This document shows positions 1 through 7,641 of a stretch of DNA of 31,833 nucleotides, piece by piece. Under the pieces are notes generated by a model that was not told where the DNA came from, did no database searches, and saw only the letters and a list, made by a program, of their open reading frames with translations. Both the position numbers and the translations under genes were made by a program. The first letter of the stretch is position 1. The number at the start of each line of letters is the position of its first letter. Source of the DNA: CAYZMH01 sp964479445 (GTDB lineage Bacteria; Bacteroidota; Bacteroidia; Bacteroidales; GCA-2748055); contig CAYZMH010000033.1 in NCBI GenBank assembly GCA_964479445.1, positions 1 through 31,833 on the forward strand, given 5' to 3'.

Positions 1-568
1 CGGGATTCAGCTGGTACGACTCCATCCAGCCGTTGAAATGGTAGGTGACCTGGTCGTTCATTTCGGCTTTGCGCCGCCGGTTACCCGACATGAGATCCAG
101 GATATTAAACGGGGCTACCAGCTTGTTGAAGTTGTAGAAGTACATGTACTGGATGATCTCCTCTTTCTTTTTCCCGTTTTTCTCCCAGAGGAAATTGGCC
201 GCCTCAAAGCCTTCCGGGGTAAAGGGATGGGCTGAAATACCGATCACTACCAGGGGGCGCTCTGCGGTGGTATCCAGCCTTTCGTGCACAAAATCCATAT
301 ACCGCGGGTGATATCCGAGGGCCGAGTAGCCCAGGTTCACCCCATCCGCTCCCGGGAAGGTCTCCCTGAAATGTTCGGGAGAGATGCCCCGGAAGATCCT
401 GGAATCACCGGCAAAGACTACCGGGTAGGTTTTCTCCGAGTGGGATTTCACGATCCAGTACCGCTTGCGCTCAAAAGGGAGCATGTCCGCTTCATCCCGG
501 AACAGGTTGATCAGGATGGCCGCGGCCAGCACAGTAAGGAATGCATATGCGATCCGTTCGTTCTTCAT
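1..568 (-). CDS. SGNH-like surface-polysaccharide acetylation partner (partial)
   Basis: This reading frame runs off the left edge; its start (ATG, complement of 566-568) and 189 codons are visible. The N-terminus has a short signal-anchor (AYAFLTVLAAAILINLF, about residues 7-23). A GDSR motif near residue 54 resembles block I of SGNH/GDSL hydrolases, followed by ISPEHF and an NLGYSA stretch near residues 74-79, as in AlgJ/DltD-like proteins paired with MBOAT acyltransferases. It starts 4 bases after the stop of the MBOAT gene on the same strand, so the two are almost certainly co-transcribed. The likely role (inference) is periplasmic or surface transfer of an acyl group delivered by the MBOAT protein. 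The catalytic Asp-His pair expected near the C-terminus lies outside the window, so enzymatic activity cannot be judged. Confidence 0.7.
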   Translation of the reverse strand, partial: MKNERIAYAFLTVLAAAILINLFRDEADMLPFERKRYWIVKSHSEKTYPVVFAGDSRIFRGISPEHFRETFPGADGVNLGYSALGYHPRYMDFVHERLDTTAERPLVVIGISAHPFTPEGFEAANFLWEKNGKKKEEIIQYMYFYNFNKLVAPFNILDLMSGNRRRKAEMNDQVTYHFNGWMESYQLNP

Positions 569-572
569 GGGT

Positions 573-2003
573 TCAAAACTGGAAGTATATAAATTCGTTT
601 CCTTCTCCCCGCAGGAAAATGGATGCCAGGATCAGGGCCGATACATAGAGCACCTCCACGACCCTCCTGCTGTGGGGTGCCAGCAGGTAGAGGGGTTGAT
701 GCCTGATTCGCAATACCACCTCGATCAGGATACTGAAAAGCACGATGTAGCCGCCCAGCCTGACGGCGTGATTAACATAGAAATCACCCGTGGGAGCAAA
801 ACTAAACATTTTATCGATGATGTAGGCGGCATCGGGGAACGACTCTGCCCGGAAAAATACCCATGCAATGATGACCACGAAGTTGGTGATGAGAATGGAC
901 AGCACCGTCTTCATCCTGCCCCCGTCAAATACCTGGTACCAGTTGGTAAGGCGTTCCACGGAGAGAAACAGTGCGTGGATGGCTCCCCAGATCACGAAGT
1001 TCCAGGAGGCGCCATGCCAGAGTCCGGATACCAGCATGGTGATCCACATAAACAGGTGTGCGTTGAAGCGTCCTTTCCGTGACCCTCCCAGGGGGATGTA
1101 GACGTAATCGCGAAACCAGCTGGAGAGCGAGATGTGCCAGCGGGTCCAGAACTCGCGCAGGGAGCGGCTGTGATACGGGTGATTGAAATTGATCCGGAAG
1201 TGCAGCCCCATCCACTTGGCCAGTCCGCGTGCAATATCGGAATACCCGGAGAAGTCAAAATAGATCTGGAAACTGAATCCTACCATGGCCAGCCACCAGA
1301 ATGCGGCCGATTCGGTGTGGTTGATATTGTTGAAGGCCGTGTTGACCATGGGTGCGATGTTGTCGGCCAGCACTACCTTGCGGAAAAACCCGATGGCGAT
1401 CAGTTTGAGTCCGTTCCACCGCTCCAGTTCGTTGGGTACGCGGATGCGGGTAAGTTGCGGCAACAGGTCGCGTGCCCGAACGATCGGACCGGCTACCAGC
1501 TGCGGGAAAAGCGCCAGGTAGGAGAAGAAGTGCAGTACGTTGCGCGTGGGTTCCAGCTTTCCCTTGTAGATATCGATGGTGTAACTCATGGACTGGAACG
1601 TGTAGAAACTGATCCCTACCGGGAGGAGCAGCATGAACCCGGGGATGTTTTCATAGATGTGGGTTTCCATGCCCAGGTTACGGAAAAGGGCATCCAGGTT
1701 TTCGGCGATGAATCCCGAGTATTTGAATACAGCCAGGGATCCCACGTTTCCCAGGATAGAAAGAACCAAAAAGAGCTTCTTCCGGCCGGGGTAGCGGCGA
1801 ATACCGAACGCCGAGAAATAATCGATGAACCCGCTTGCCAGGATCAAAAAGAGAAAACGCCAGTCCCACCACCCGTAGAAAAAGAAGGAGGCCACCACCA
1901 TGAGCAACCATCGCAACTGCATTTTGCCGCTGCGGTTGACCAGGTAGAGCACCCCGAAGAAGACGGCGGCAAAAGCTATAAAGATGGCTGAATTAAATAG
2001 CAT
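573..2003 (-). CDS. MBOAT-family membrane O-acyltransferase (AlgI-like)
   Basis: A 476-residue polytopic membrane protein of the MBOAT family, which moves acetyl or other acyl groups across the membrane to an extracytoplasmic acceptor such as alginate or another exopolysaccharide. The core motifs are intact: FWTRWHISLS (residues 285-294, His290), RDYVYIPLGG (298-307) and GLWHGASW (327-334), with His330 at the position of the invariant catalytic His. Hydrophobic segments run through the whole protein, as expected for 10-12 transmembrane helices, and the length matches AlgI (about 470-520). The substrate cannot be deduced, because no alginate or teichoic-acid genes are visible. It is the first gene of a minus-strand pair with the SGNH-like gene, and a -7-like element lies 36 bases upstream of its start. 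Confidence 0.9.
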   Translation of the reverse strand: MLFNSAIFIAFAAVFFGVLYLVNRSGKMQLRWLLMVVASFFFYGWWDWRFLFLILASGFIDYFSAFGIRRYPGRKKLFLVLSILGNVGSLAVFKYSGFIAENLDALFRNLGMETHIYENIPGFMLLLPVGISFYTFQSMSYTIDIYKGKLEPTRNVLHFFSYLALFPQLVAGPIVRARDLLPQLTRIRVPNELERWNGLKLIAIGFFRKVVLADNIAPMVNTAFNNINHTESAAFWWLAMVGFSFQIYFDFSGYSDIARGLAKWMGLHFRINFNHPYHSRSLREFWTRWHISLSSWFRDYVYIPLGGSRKGRFNAHLFMWITMLVSGLWHGASWNFVIWGAIHALFLSVERLTNWYQVFDGGRMKTVLSILITNFVVIIAWVFFRAESFPDAAYIIDKMFSFAPTGDFYVNHAVRLGGYIVLFSILIEVVLRIRHQPLYLLAPHSRRVVEVLYVSALILASIFLRGEGNEFIYFQF

Positions 2004-2038
2004 GTCGGGTTTCCGGGATCAGGGTTTATACAAAGCCC

Positions 2039-2046
2039 CAAAAATA
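2039..2046 (-). promoter_or_regulatory. Bacteroidota-type -7 element upstream of the MBOAT gene
   Basis: Read on the minus strand the octamer is TATTTTTG, a full match to TAnnTTTG. It lies 36 bases upstream of the ATG at 2003, giving a leader of about 30 nt. No clear TTTG -33 box is present at 19-20 bases; the nearest is TTGC at a spacing of 17. Confidence 0.45.
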
Positions 2047-2212
2047 GGGATTTTCGCGGAAATGCAACCCGGCTGTATCCGGGGAGCTCGATTTAACCGT
2101 TCTTTCCTCATCCAGGATAAAGGGGCCGGGGGAGGCACGCAGGGGAGTATGCCGGATTACTTCCGGTGTTGGGGCGCTCCGCTTCGTTTTTTCTTTCCCC
2201 CTAATTGCCAGG

Positions 2213-3193
2213 TCACTCCCCGAGGAAGTATTCTTTTGGTTTGATCAGCTTGTCGAACAGGTCCGAAGCTGCCCCGTCGAACACGGTACCCGGATTCTGC
2301 GTGCTGGTTACCGCGATGCGGGAAGAGTCTGCAACATAGAGGTCCACCGATGACAACTGTGCCCCGCCGGAATTCTCACATACCACGGAGTGGGTGGGGG
2401 TCCCGGATACCATCGGGTGGTCTTCCTCCAGGAAATTCCTGTTGCTGAGTTGGCTGATCCCGGCGACGTAATCGGCAACTGATGTACTGTCCGCTACCAG
2501 TCCGTCCAGCATCCACAGGCTGTCCCGGTTTACCAGGGTGTAGTTCTCCTCCGGTGACTGAACATGGATGCGGGCGATGTCAGCCTTCTGTACCCGGTTT
2601 ACCGTTGCGTCACGGAAATCGTTCACCGACCGGTTGAACATCATGGTCAGGAACCCGTCCACAGCATATACCTCCTTTTCCCCTTCGAGCCGCACAAAGC
2701 TGGTCATGGTACCCCGTTGCTGCCGCATGTAGGGATTGGCTGCCTGTCCGGATGGCTGTGTATAGGAGAATTTCCCCACGTAGAGGTCTGCCACTGTCTT
2801 ATCCCCTTCGAGCACCCTTACCCGGCTGCCCAGGGAATCGGTCACCTCGAATTCATCCCAGCGTTCCCGGTCGTTGGCAGCCAGTCTTTTTGCATTCAGT
2901 TCCCAGAGGGTGGTGAGCATGTTGTTCACCTGCCGGTTATCGGCATTATGGGATGTATTGCCTTTGCTGACCAGCCAGTTGCCGTCTTTTTTTTGCAGCG
3001 AAATGAGATCGGTACCGCTTTTGGGCAGGATCTCCAGGGACGTGACAGCGGATGAATCAAAACGGGTCAGTTCCTGTTTGAATGAACGGTTCTTGCGGGC
3101 ATTTCCTCCCGGAACAGTGATAAGGACGATTGCCAGCAATACGACAAATGTGATTACCAGATGGTTGAGTTTTACCTTAGTGAACATGGCCAA
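2213..3193 (-). CDS. DUF4340-type membrane-anchored protein
   Basis: A 326-residue protein with one N-terminal transmembrane segment (about residues 10-27) and a long extracytoplasmic region. Its pattern of short beta-rich repeats, each of the type 'LxKxDGxWxV' followed by an alpha segment and a DVxVGKF-like turn, is that of DUF4340. One example is the stretch from ISLQKKDGNW to YVGKFSY. DUF4340 proteins commonly sit beside GldG-like ABC auxiliary genes, as here: the start overlaps the 3' end of the GldG-like gene by 17 bases, implying translational coupling. Its biochemical role is unknown; an accessory role in the exporter is inference from context. It is the last gene of the four-gene operon. 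Confidence 0.75.
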   Translation of the reverse strand: MAMFTKVKLNHLVITFVVLLAIVLITVPGGNARKNRSFKQELTRFDSSAVTSLEILPKSGTDLISLQKKDGNWLVSKGNTSHNADNRQVNNMLTTLWELNAKRLAANDRERWDEFEVTDSLGSRVRVLEGDKTVADLYVGKFSYTQPSGQAANPYMRQQRGTMTSFVRLEGEKEVYAVDGFLTMMFNRSVNDFRDATVNRVQKADIARIHVQSPEENYTLVNRDSLWMLDGLVADSTSVADYVAGISQLSNRNFLEEDHPMVSGTPTHSVVCENSGGAQLSSVDLYVADSSRIAVTSTQNPGTVFDGAASDLFDKLIKPKEYFLGE

Positions 3194-4691
3194 TCTCCAT
3201 TCTTTTGGTTCGTATTATGCGGTTTCTTTGTGCCCGGAATATTCCGTACAGGATAACGAGCAGGATGGGAAGCAGGAAATTGAGGTATTTCAGGAACGTT
3301 TTCTTCCCATCCGGCATATCCTTGATGGGCCGGGCCGTGGCACCCTGGGTGCGCAATTCGATCAGACCGGTATCATCCGAAAGCCAGTCGATGGCGTTGA
3401 CAAACAGGTTTATGTTGTCGGGGTTCACCTGTTGCTGGTTTTCCGACAGCGGGAAATCTCCGTCTGCGATCACCACCATCCTTGCCGGGGTGCCGGCAAC
3501 CGGACCCTCCAGGGCCGCACCCAGGGTCAGGTTCTCCAGGGGAAATTCGCTGTCATTCCACTGGTGCCCGGCATCGATATAGGTGGAGGCAGGCCGGGTT
3601 CCTGCCTTCCCCGAACTTTTCAGGAGCGGGGTATAGGTAAGGGCCGAATCCCCGTTGAATTCCAGGGAACTGACAAACCGCAGGACCAGTTGCTCCAGTC
3701 CGTCTGTCACCGGGTGCTCCCCGAAATTGCTTACCCGGGGGATGTACGGGAATTGGATCGGCTGCTGCACGGTGAAGGGTCCCTGTTGCCGGGTAGCCAT
3801 TACGGTGACGGCGTTGGCATCGATCACGAAGTTGTTGTTCACGGTGATGCCCAGGGAATTCAGCCACGACTCGAGCCGGGTGTTTATGGTCCGGCCCATG
3901 GGGGCTCCCCCGCTCAGGTTTGCATCCACGCGGTTCATGGCAATCATCAGGTTACCGCCCTGTGCCATGTACTCGTTGAGCTGTTTTATGTGGGTTCCCG
4001 GAATGGAGTCGGTGGGGCGGATGATCGCAACCGTTTCGTAGGGCAACAGTTCATTGGCCGTATCGGAAAGGGTGACCTGTTCCACCTGGTAGAGCACGCT
4101 CAGGTCCTGTATGGCTCGCTGTAATTGCTGCATACCGGCTTCCCCATGTCCTCCCAGGATTCCGATCACCGGTTTTTCTTGTACGGCCAGTTTCTTGATG
4201 CTGCTGGTCAGACTGTACTCCATCCCTTCGGTCTCCTGTATGACCGGCAGCACCTCTTTTTGATCCCCCATGTTAATCACGGCACCCATGTAAGCGGTCT
4301 GTGATTTCATCTGGTCTTTCTCCCTGACCTGCACCTGGAGCTGCATGATCCCTGCCTGCCGTGCTTTGCGGTCTCCGAACTCCTCCTTGAGCGGATCGAC
4401 GAACTCATACACCACGCGGTCGCGGGAGACCTGGTTGTACTCCACCAGCATATCGCGGAAGTCGCGCCGCACGCGGTCCAGCTGCGGTGGTAGGTTGTTG
4501 GAGAAATACGCGGTGATGGTCACCGGTTCATCCAGGTCCTTCAAAAGATTGCGCGTCACTTCGCTGAGGGTGTAGCGTTTATCTTCGGTAAGGTCCAGGC
4601 GGGTGAAAAATTTAGCCGCCAGGATATTGAGCAATACCAGGATCCCCAGCGAAAGAAGGATGGTATAGGTATATCGTTTTTTTGATATCAT
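3177..4691 (-). CDS. gldG: GldG-like ABC-2 exporter auxiliary component
   Basis: A 504-residue protein with a transmembrane segment at each end (about residues 8-29 and 463-485) and a large extracytoplasmic domain between them. This is the architecture of GldG (COG3225 / ABC_transp_aux). Family signatures visible are the RYTLSEVTRNLLKDLDEPVTI region just after the first helix, the VIGILGGHGE segment near residue 175, and the VVIADGDFPLSENQ stretch near residue 406. In Flavobacterium, GldA-GldF-GldG are associated with gliding and T9SS function, but homologues also occur in non-gliding Bacteroidota, so motility is not implied. It is 13 bases downstream of gldF. Confidence 0.85.
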   Translation of the reverse strand: MISKKRYTYTILLSLGILVLLNILAAKFFTRLDLTEDKRYTLSEVTRNLLKDLDEPVTITAYFSNNLPPQLDRVRRDFRDMLVEYNQVSRDRVVYEFVDPLKEEFGDRKARQAGIMQLQVQVREKDQMKSQTAYMGAVINMGDQKEVLPVIQETEGMEYSLTSSIKKLAVQEKPVIGILGGHGEAGMQQLQRAIQDLSVLYQVEQVTLSDTANELLPYETVAIIRPTDSIPGTHIKQLNEYMAQGGNLMIAMNRVDANLSGGAPMGRTINTRLESWLNSLGITVNNNFVIDANAVTVMATRQQGPFTVQQPIQFPYIPRVSNFGEHPVTDGLEQLVLRFVSSLEFNGDSALTYTPLLKSSGKAGTRPASTYIDAGHQWNDSEFPLENLTLGAALEGPVAGTPARMVVIADGDFPLSENQQQVNPDNINLFVNAIDWLSDDTGLIELRTQGATARPIKDMPDGKKTFLKYLNFLLPILLVILYGIFRAQRNRIIRTKRMEIGHVH

Positions 4692-4704
4692 GAGTAGCGA
4701 CGGT

Positions 4705-5439
4705 TTATTGGTTACTGCTCAGGTTTCGTTTCACGAGAACGGCTTCAGCACCGAAGAGTCCGGCTGCAATCACCGTGAAGAAGAAAACCAGGTCCTTGGT
4801 GTCGATCACTCCCCGGATGATGGATTCGTAATGACCGGAGATGCTGAACCAGTGAATCACGTTCCCCAGCGTACCTGTAAAGTTTTGGGCAATCATACCG
4901 AACAGGAGGTGAAAAAAGATCCCGATCAGCAGTGCCAGCAAAAACGATACGATCTGGTTGGAGGTAAGACTGCTGGCAAATACCCCGATGCTGATGTACG
5001 CTGCGCTCATCAGCAGGGTTCCCAGGTAGCCCGACCATACTGCGCCATGGTCGACCGGACCGATAGAGGCCACGGTGATGTAATAGGGCAGGGTAAGGGC
5101 CAGGGAGATGCAGATAAGCAGGAAAACGGACAGGAACTTACCGGTTACAAACTGTCCGTCCGATACCGGCTTGGTAAGCATGAGTTCCAGGGTTCCGCTG
5201 CTCTTCTCTTCGGCCACCATTCGCATGGTAAGTGCCGGGATAAAAAAGAAAAGGGTCCAGTACGCTACCCCGAAAAATGCATCCAGACTGGCTTCGCCGC
5301 GGAAGAAAATGTCTCCCTGTCCGAAGATCCAGGTGAAAAAGCCTGTAAAACCCAAAAAGGCGATCAACATGATATAGGCCAGCAGGGAATCGAAAAACGA
5401 ACCCAGTTCCCGGGAGGCAATGATCCATATTTTTCGCAT
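4705..5439 (-). CDS. gldF: GldF-like ABC-2 permease
   Basis: A 244-residue integral membrane protein with six predicted helices (about residues 15-36, 58-74, 102-126, 136-157, 163-184 and 215-234), the standard layout of an ABC-2 family permease. The EEKSSGTLELMLTKPVSD sequence after helix 2 is the conserved 'E-x-G-T-x-E-x-L-L-x-x-P' motif of ABC-2 permeases, which contacts the ATPase. It lies between the ATPase (15 bases upstream) and GldG (13 bases downstream). The transported substrate is unknown. Confidence 0.88.
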   Translation of the reverse strand: MRKIWIIASRELGSFFDSLLAYIMLIAFLGFTGFFTWIFGQGDIFFRGEASLDAFFGVAYWTLFFFIPALTMRMVAEEKSSGTLELMLTKPVSDGQFVTGKFLSVFLLICISLALTLPYYITVASIGPVDHGAVWSGYLGTLLMSAAYISIGVFASSLTSNQIVSFLLALLIGIFFHLLFGMIAQNFTGTLGNVIHWFSISGHYESIIRGVIDTKDLVFFFTVIAAGLFGAEAVLVKRNLSSNQ

Positions 5440-5454
5440 GGTATGTAATGTTTA

Positions 5455-6384
5455 TTAGTTTGCAGTAAGCTGACGGAATATATCTTCCAGCCTGGTTTCG
5501 GTGGGGGTGAGCTGTGTGATATACCACCCTCGGTCAACGCACAGCCGGAAGATCGGTTTTGCGGATGAGGTTCCCTTTTTACTCTGCACTTCGTATCGTT
5601 TTTCACTTTTCGCCAGGTATTCAACCCGCTCCGCGGTATCCATTTGCTGCAGGGCATCAAAGATCTCCGCGGAGTCACCTCCTTCAATCCCAACTTTGAT
5701 GATCTCCCGGCCTTCCGCTTTTTGGCGTAGCTCGGCGGCGGTGCCGTTTGCCACGATCTTACCCTGGTTGATGATCAGGATCCGGTCGCAGGTCGCTTCC
5801 ACCTCGGCCAGGATATGGGAGCTGAGCAAAACGGTTTTTTCCTTCCCGATCTTCCGGATGAGTTCCCGGATCTCCACGATCTGGTTGGGATCCAACCCGG
5901 TAGTCGGTTCATCCAGTACCAGCACCTGCGGATCGTGGATCAGCGCCTGGGCGAGTCCGACCCGCTGGCGATACCCTTTGGAGAGTTCACCGATCTTTTT
6001 GTGCTTTTCCCCTTCCAGTCCGCACACCTTCACCATGTCATGGATCCTTCCCCGGATCTTCTCCTTTTCCACTCCATGGATTCGGGCCACGAACCCCAGG
6101 TAATTGATCACCGGCATTTCGGTGTAGAGGGGGTTGGACTCCGGGAGATACCCGATGCTGTGTTTGATCCCTTCCGGATCATCGTGGATGGATGTTCCGC
6201 CTACCCTGATCTCCCCTTTATTGGGAGCCAGGTAGCAGGTGATGGCTTTCATGGCGGTTGATTTTCCGGCCCCGTTCGGACCGAGGAAGCCTACGATCTC
6301 GCCGGGATTTACCGAGAAGCTGACATCGTCCACCGCTTTTTGCGGACCGTACTGCTTGGTGATGTTCTCAACAACAATGTCCAT
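5455..6384 (-). CDS. gldA: GldA-like ABC transporter ATP-binding protein
   Basis: A 309-residue ABC ATPase. Walker A GPNGAGKST is at residues 35-43, the ABC signature LSKGY at 134-138, and Walker B VLVLDEP at 154-160, followed by the D-loop and an SSHIL switch His. A C-terminal extension of about 80 residues follows, typical of GldA. The start chosen is the ATG at 6384 (MDIVVENITKQYG). An in-frame upstream ATG at 6435 is rejected because the promoter (-7 at 6420-6427) lies inside that extension. It is the first gene of the ABC operon and powers the GldF/GldG complex. Confidence 0.9.
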   Translation of the reverse strand: MDIVVENITKQYGPQKAVDDVSFSVNPGEIVGFLGPNGAGKSTAMKAITCYLAPNKGEIRVGGTSIHDDPEGIKHSIGYLPESNPLYTEMPVINYLGFVARIHGVEKEKIRGRIHDMVKVCGLEGEKHKKIGELSKGYRQRVGLAQALIHDPQVLVLDEPTTGLDPNQIVEIRELIRKIGKEKTVLLSSHILAEVEATCDRILIINQGKIVANGTAAELRQKAEGREIIKVGIEGGDSAEIFDALQQMDTAERVEYLAKSEKRYEVQSKKGTSSAKPIFRLCVDRGWYITQLTPTETRLEDIFRQLTAN

Positions 6385-6419
6385 AGCTGGAATGAATTTT
6401 TGTTCCGAAAATTCGCTCC

Positions 6420-6450
6420 CAAAAATAATAAGCAAGTTTTTTTTTAGAAA
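6420..6450 (-). promoter_or_regulatory. Promoter of the gldA operon
   Basis: On the minus strand a TTTC box (complement of 6447-6450) is followed, after exactly 19 bases, by TATTTTTG (complement of 6420-6427). This matches the Bacteroidota primary-sigma consensus TTTG-19-TAnnTTTG in all but one conserved base. The predicted transcription start is about 30 bases before the ATG at 6384. Confidence 0.6.
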
Positions 6451-6566
6451 TACCTTTAAAAGCCGGACACCAAAGGTTTAGACGGTTTTTGGATGGGTAA
6501 AAAATTCATTTCCAACGGGCTGGAAAGGGTTTGTTAAAAAATCTTAAAACAAACTGGATTTTCACC

Positions 6567-6601
6567 TAAAGAATTCATACCTTGATCATTGGAATTCTTT
6601 A
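6567..6601. repeat. 10-bp perfect inverted repeat upstream of the PAS-like remnant
   Basis: TAAAGAATTC (6567-6576) and GAATTCTTTA (6592-6601) are perfect reverse complements separated by 15 bases, and the spacer contains TACCTTGA, which is close to a -7 element. This is a plausible operator or stem-loop. A second, 7-bp dyad (GGGAAGT 6603-6609 with ACTTCCC 6620-6626) follows at once. Confidence 0.5.
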
Positions 6602-6652
6602 CGGGAAGTATGGCAGGTAACTTCCCCCCTCAACCGATCAAACGTCGGCCTT

Positions 6653-6892
6653 ATGAAAAATGAGATGTCGTGTACCAATGTCAGCTTTGAGTTTCTCCGC
6701 AGATCTGCCGGCTTTCTCAATTGCATCCTGAATAACATAACCAGTTGCGTGATGTTGCTGGATAAGGAGATGTATATCAAGGCTTATAACGATCCGCTCA
6801 AATCCATCTTTTCCAGCAGAGCCAATGAGGACCTGCTCTATATCCGGTGCGGCGAAGCCATTGGTTGTGCCTACCAGGAACCTGGGAGGTAA
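6653..6892 (+). pseudogene. PAS-domain protein remnant (3'-truncated)
   Basis: A 79-codon frame begins MKNEMSCTNVSFEFL and continues ILNNITSCVMLLDKEMYIKAYND, which looks like the first strands of a PAS domain (the 'LLD-x-x-x-x-I-x-x-x-N' pattern). It then reads LLYIRCGEAIGCAYQ, recalling sensor proteins that continue with a Cys-containing segment. It stops after EPGR. The stop lies in a 19-base dyad (6882-6900), and no continuation of the domain is recognisable in the other frames before the riboswitch. A complete PAS domain needs about 100-110 residues, so this is most likely a decayed 5' fragment. It could instead be a small functional protein; homology searching was not possible. Confidence 0.4.
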
Positions 6893-6900
6893 CCTTCCAG
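6882..6900. repeat. Short dyad at the stop codon of the PAS-like remnant
   Basis: CTGGGAGGT (6882-6890) and ACCTTCCAG (6892-6900) pair over nine positions, with one G-T wobble, around a single central base. The core AGGTAACCTTCC nearly repeats AGGTAACTTCC at 6615-6625, so similar sequences flank the remnant on both sides. Confidence 0.4.
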
Positions 6901-7001
6901 AGGTTTCAAACATTGTTCGACTTAAAGACCTGCACAGTAGTTAAAAACTGTTTTGTTCATAAAGTGTGGAAAGTCCGGAGGGGCAGATCCGGAAAAAACC
7001 T

Positions 7002-7009
7002 TACATTTG
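7002..7009 (+). promoter_or_regulatory. -7 element of the cobalamin locus promoter
   Basis: TACATTTG is a perfect TAnnTTTG match. It predicts a transcript start near 7016, just where the conserved riboswitch begins. No convincing TTTG box lies 19-20 bases upstream. The approach contains two TCCGGA palindromes, at about 6974-6979 and 6988-6993. Confidence 0.5.
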
Positions 7010-7016
7010 TATCGTT

Positions 7017-7235
7017 CATTGGTTCCCGAAACCGGTCCGGCTCGACGCAGCCGGGTTGGCCAGGGATGAAAAGGGAATGCCGTGCTTCGTCACGATAGAC
7101 GGGTTACGACGGAAATTCGGCAACAGTTCCCGCTGCTGTGAGCCCTGCTATTGGGTCCGGCAACATGCCACTCTTTGAGAAAAGAAGGGGAAGGCGCCGG
7201 GCACAGGGGTAAGTCAGAAGACCTGCCAGTGAAAA
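7017..7235 (+). ncRNA. Cobalamin (B12) riboswitch
   Basis: The conserved landmarks occur in the right order. They are GATGAAAAGGGAATGCCGTG (7065-7084), AACAGTTCCCGCTGCTGTGA (7122-7141), GCCACT (about 7166-7171) paired through GGGGAAGGC (about 7188-7196), and the B12 box AGTCAGAAGACCTGCC (7212-7227). Boundaries are approximate. It lies directly upstream of a BtuB/BtuG-type uptake locus, so adenosylcobalamin or another corrinoid should repress that operon (known family behaviour). The loop between the GGTG-like and AAATCC-like elements is about 27 nt longer than the usual few bases. Confidence 0.92.
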
Positions 7236-7641
7236 GGAGATTTTACAGCCTGCGGTGAACAGGTAGCGAATCTGTACGGTGTACCTCCTTCCCACGCATC
7301 GTATGCTGCAAAATCCCGCCCGACATGGTTAAAAACCGGCAGCAACGATGCAAAATCTATTGAACTTCCAATTAATCGAAAAAATCCGGGTTCCATTCAT
7401 CGGTTCTGCCAGGAAAGGGACCGGTTGGTTTTTTCTGCCTGCCGGAAAAGTGAAATTCCTGTTCCCCCGGGCTGCCAGGCAGCCGGTAAAAAAGGCGCTT
7501 TTGTATGGCGAGATGCCGGGATCCGGACCGTGCAGGTGGCTGCGGAACCTCGTCCCGTTTCAAAAAAAGAGAACGGCCCTGTGCGCCAACACAAACGGCC
7601 GTTCTCCGCTAATCACACAATTATTCACACAAAACAATTGC
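7236..7641 (+). other. Long structured leader between the riboswitch and the first gene
   Basis: These 406 bases contain no convincing gene but several strong secondary structures. An inverted repeat GCATCGTaTGCTGC (7296-7309) / GCAGCAACGATGC (7339-7351) forms a 13-bp stem with one bulged A. GGCTGCC-A-GGCAGCC lies at 7470-7484. A 10-bp perfect hairpin lies at 7569-7606. An open frame from 7348 continues in phase into the DUF4465 gene, but the signal peptide begins only at 7642, so it is regarded as leader. The region could hold the expression platform. Confidence 0.55.
7562..7606 (-). terminator. 10-bp hairpin with a T-tract on the minus strand
   Basis: GAGAACGGCC (7569-7578) pairs perfectly with GGCCGTTCTC (7597-7606). 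The 18-base loop can add a TGTG/CACA inner stem. On the minus strand the stem is followed immediately by seven T (complement of 7562-7568), the form of an intrinsic terminator. No minus-strand gene is seen that would need it. On the plus strand it would be a leader hairpin 36 bases before the ATG. Confidence 0.5.

Noticed and set aside
7348..7641. 98-codon N-terminal extension of the DUF4465 gene
   Set aside because: The true signal peptide begins at 7642, and the extension spans RNA stems and low-complexity sequence.
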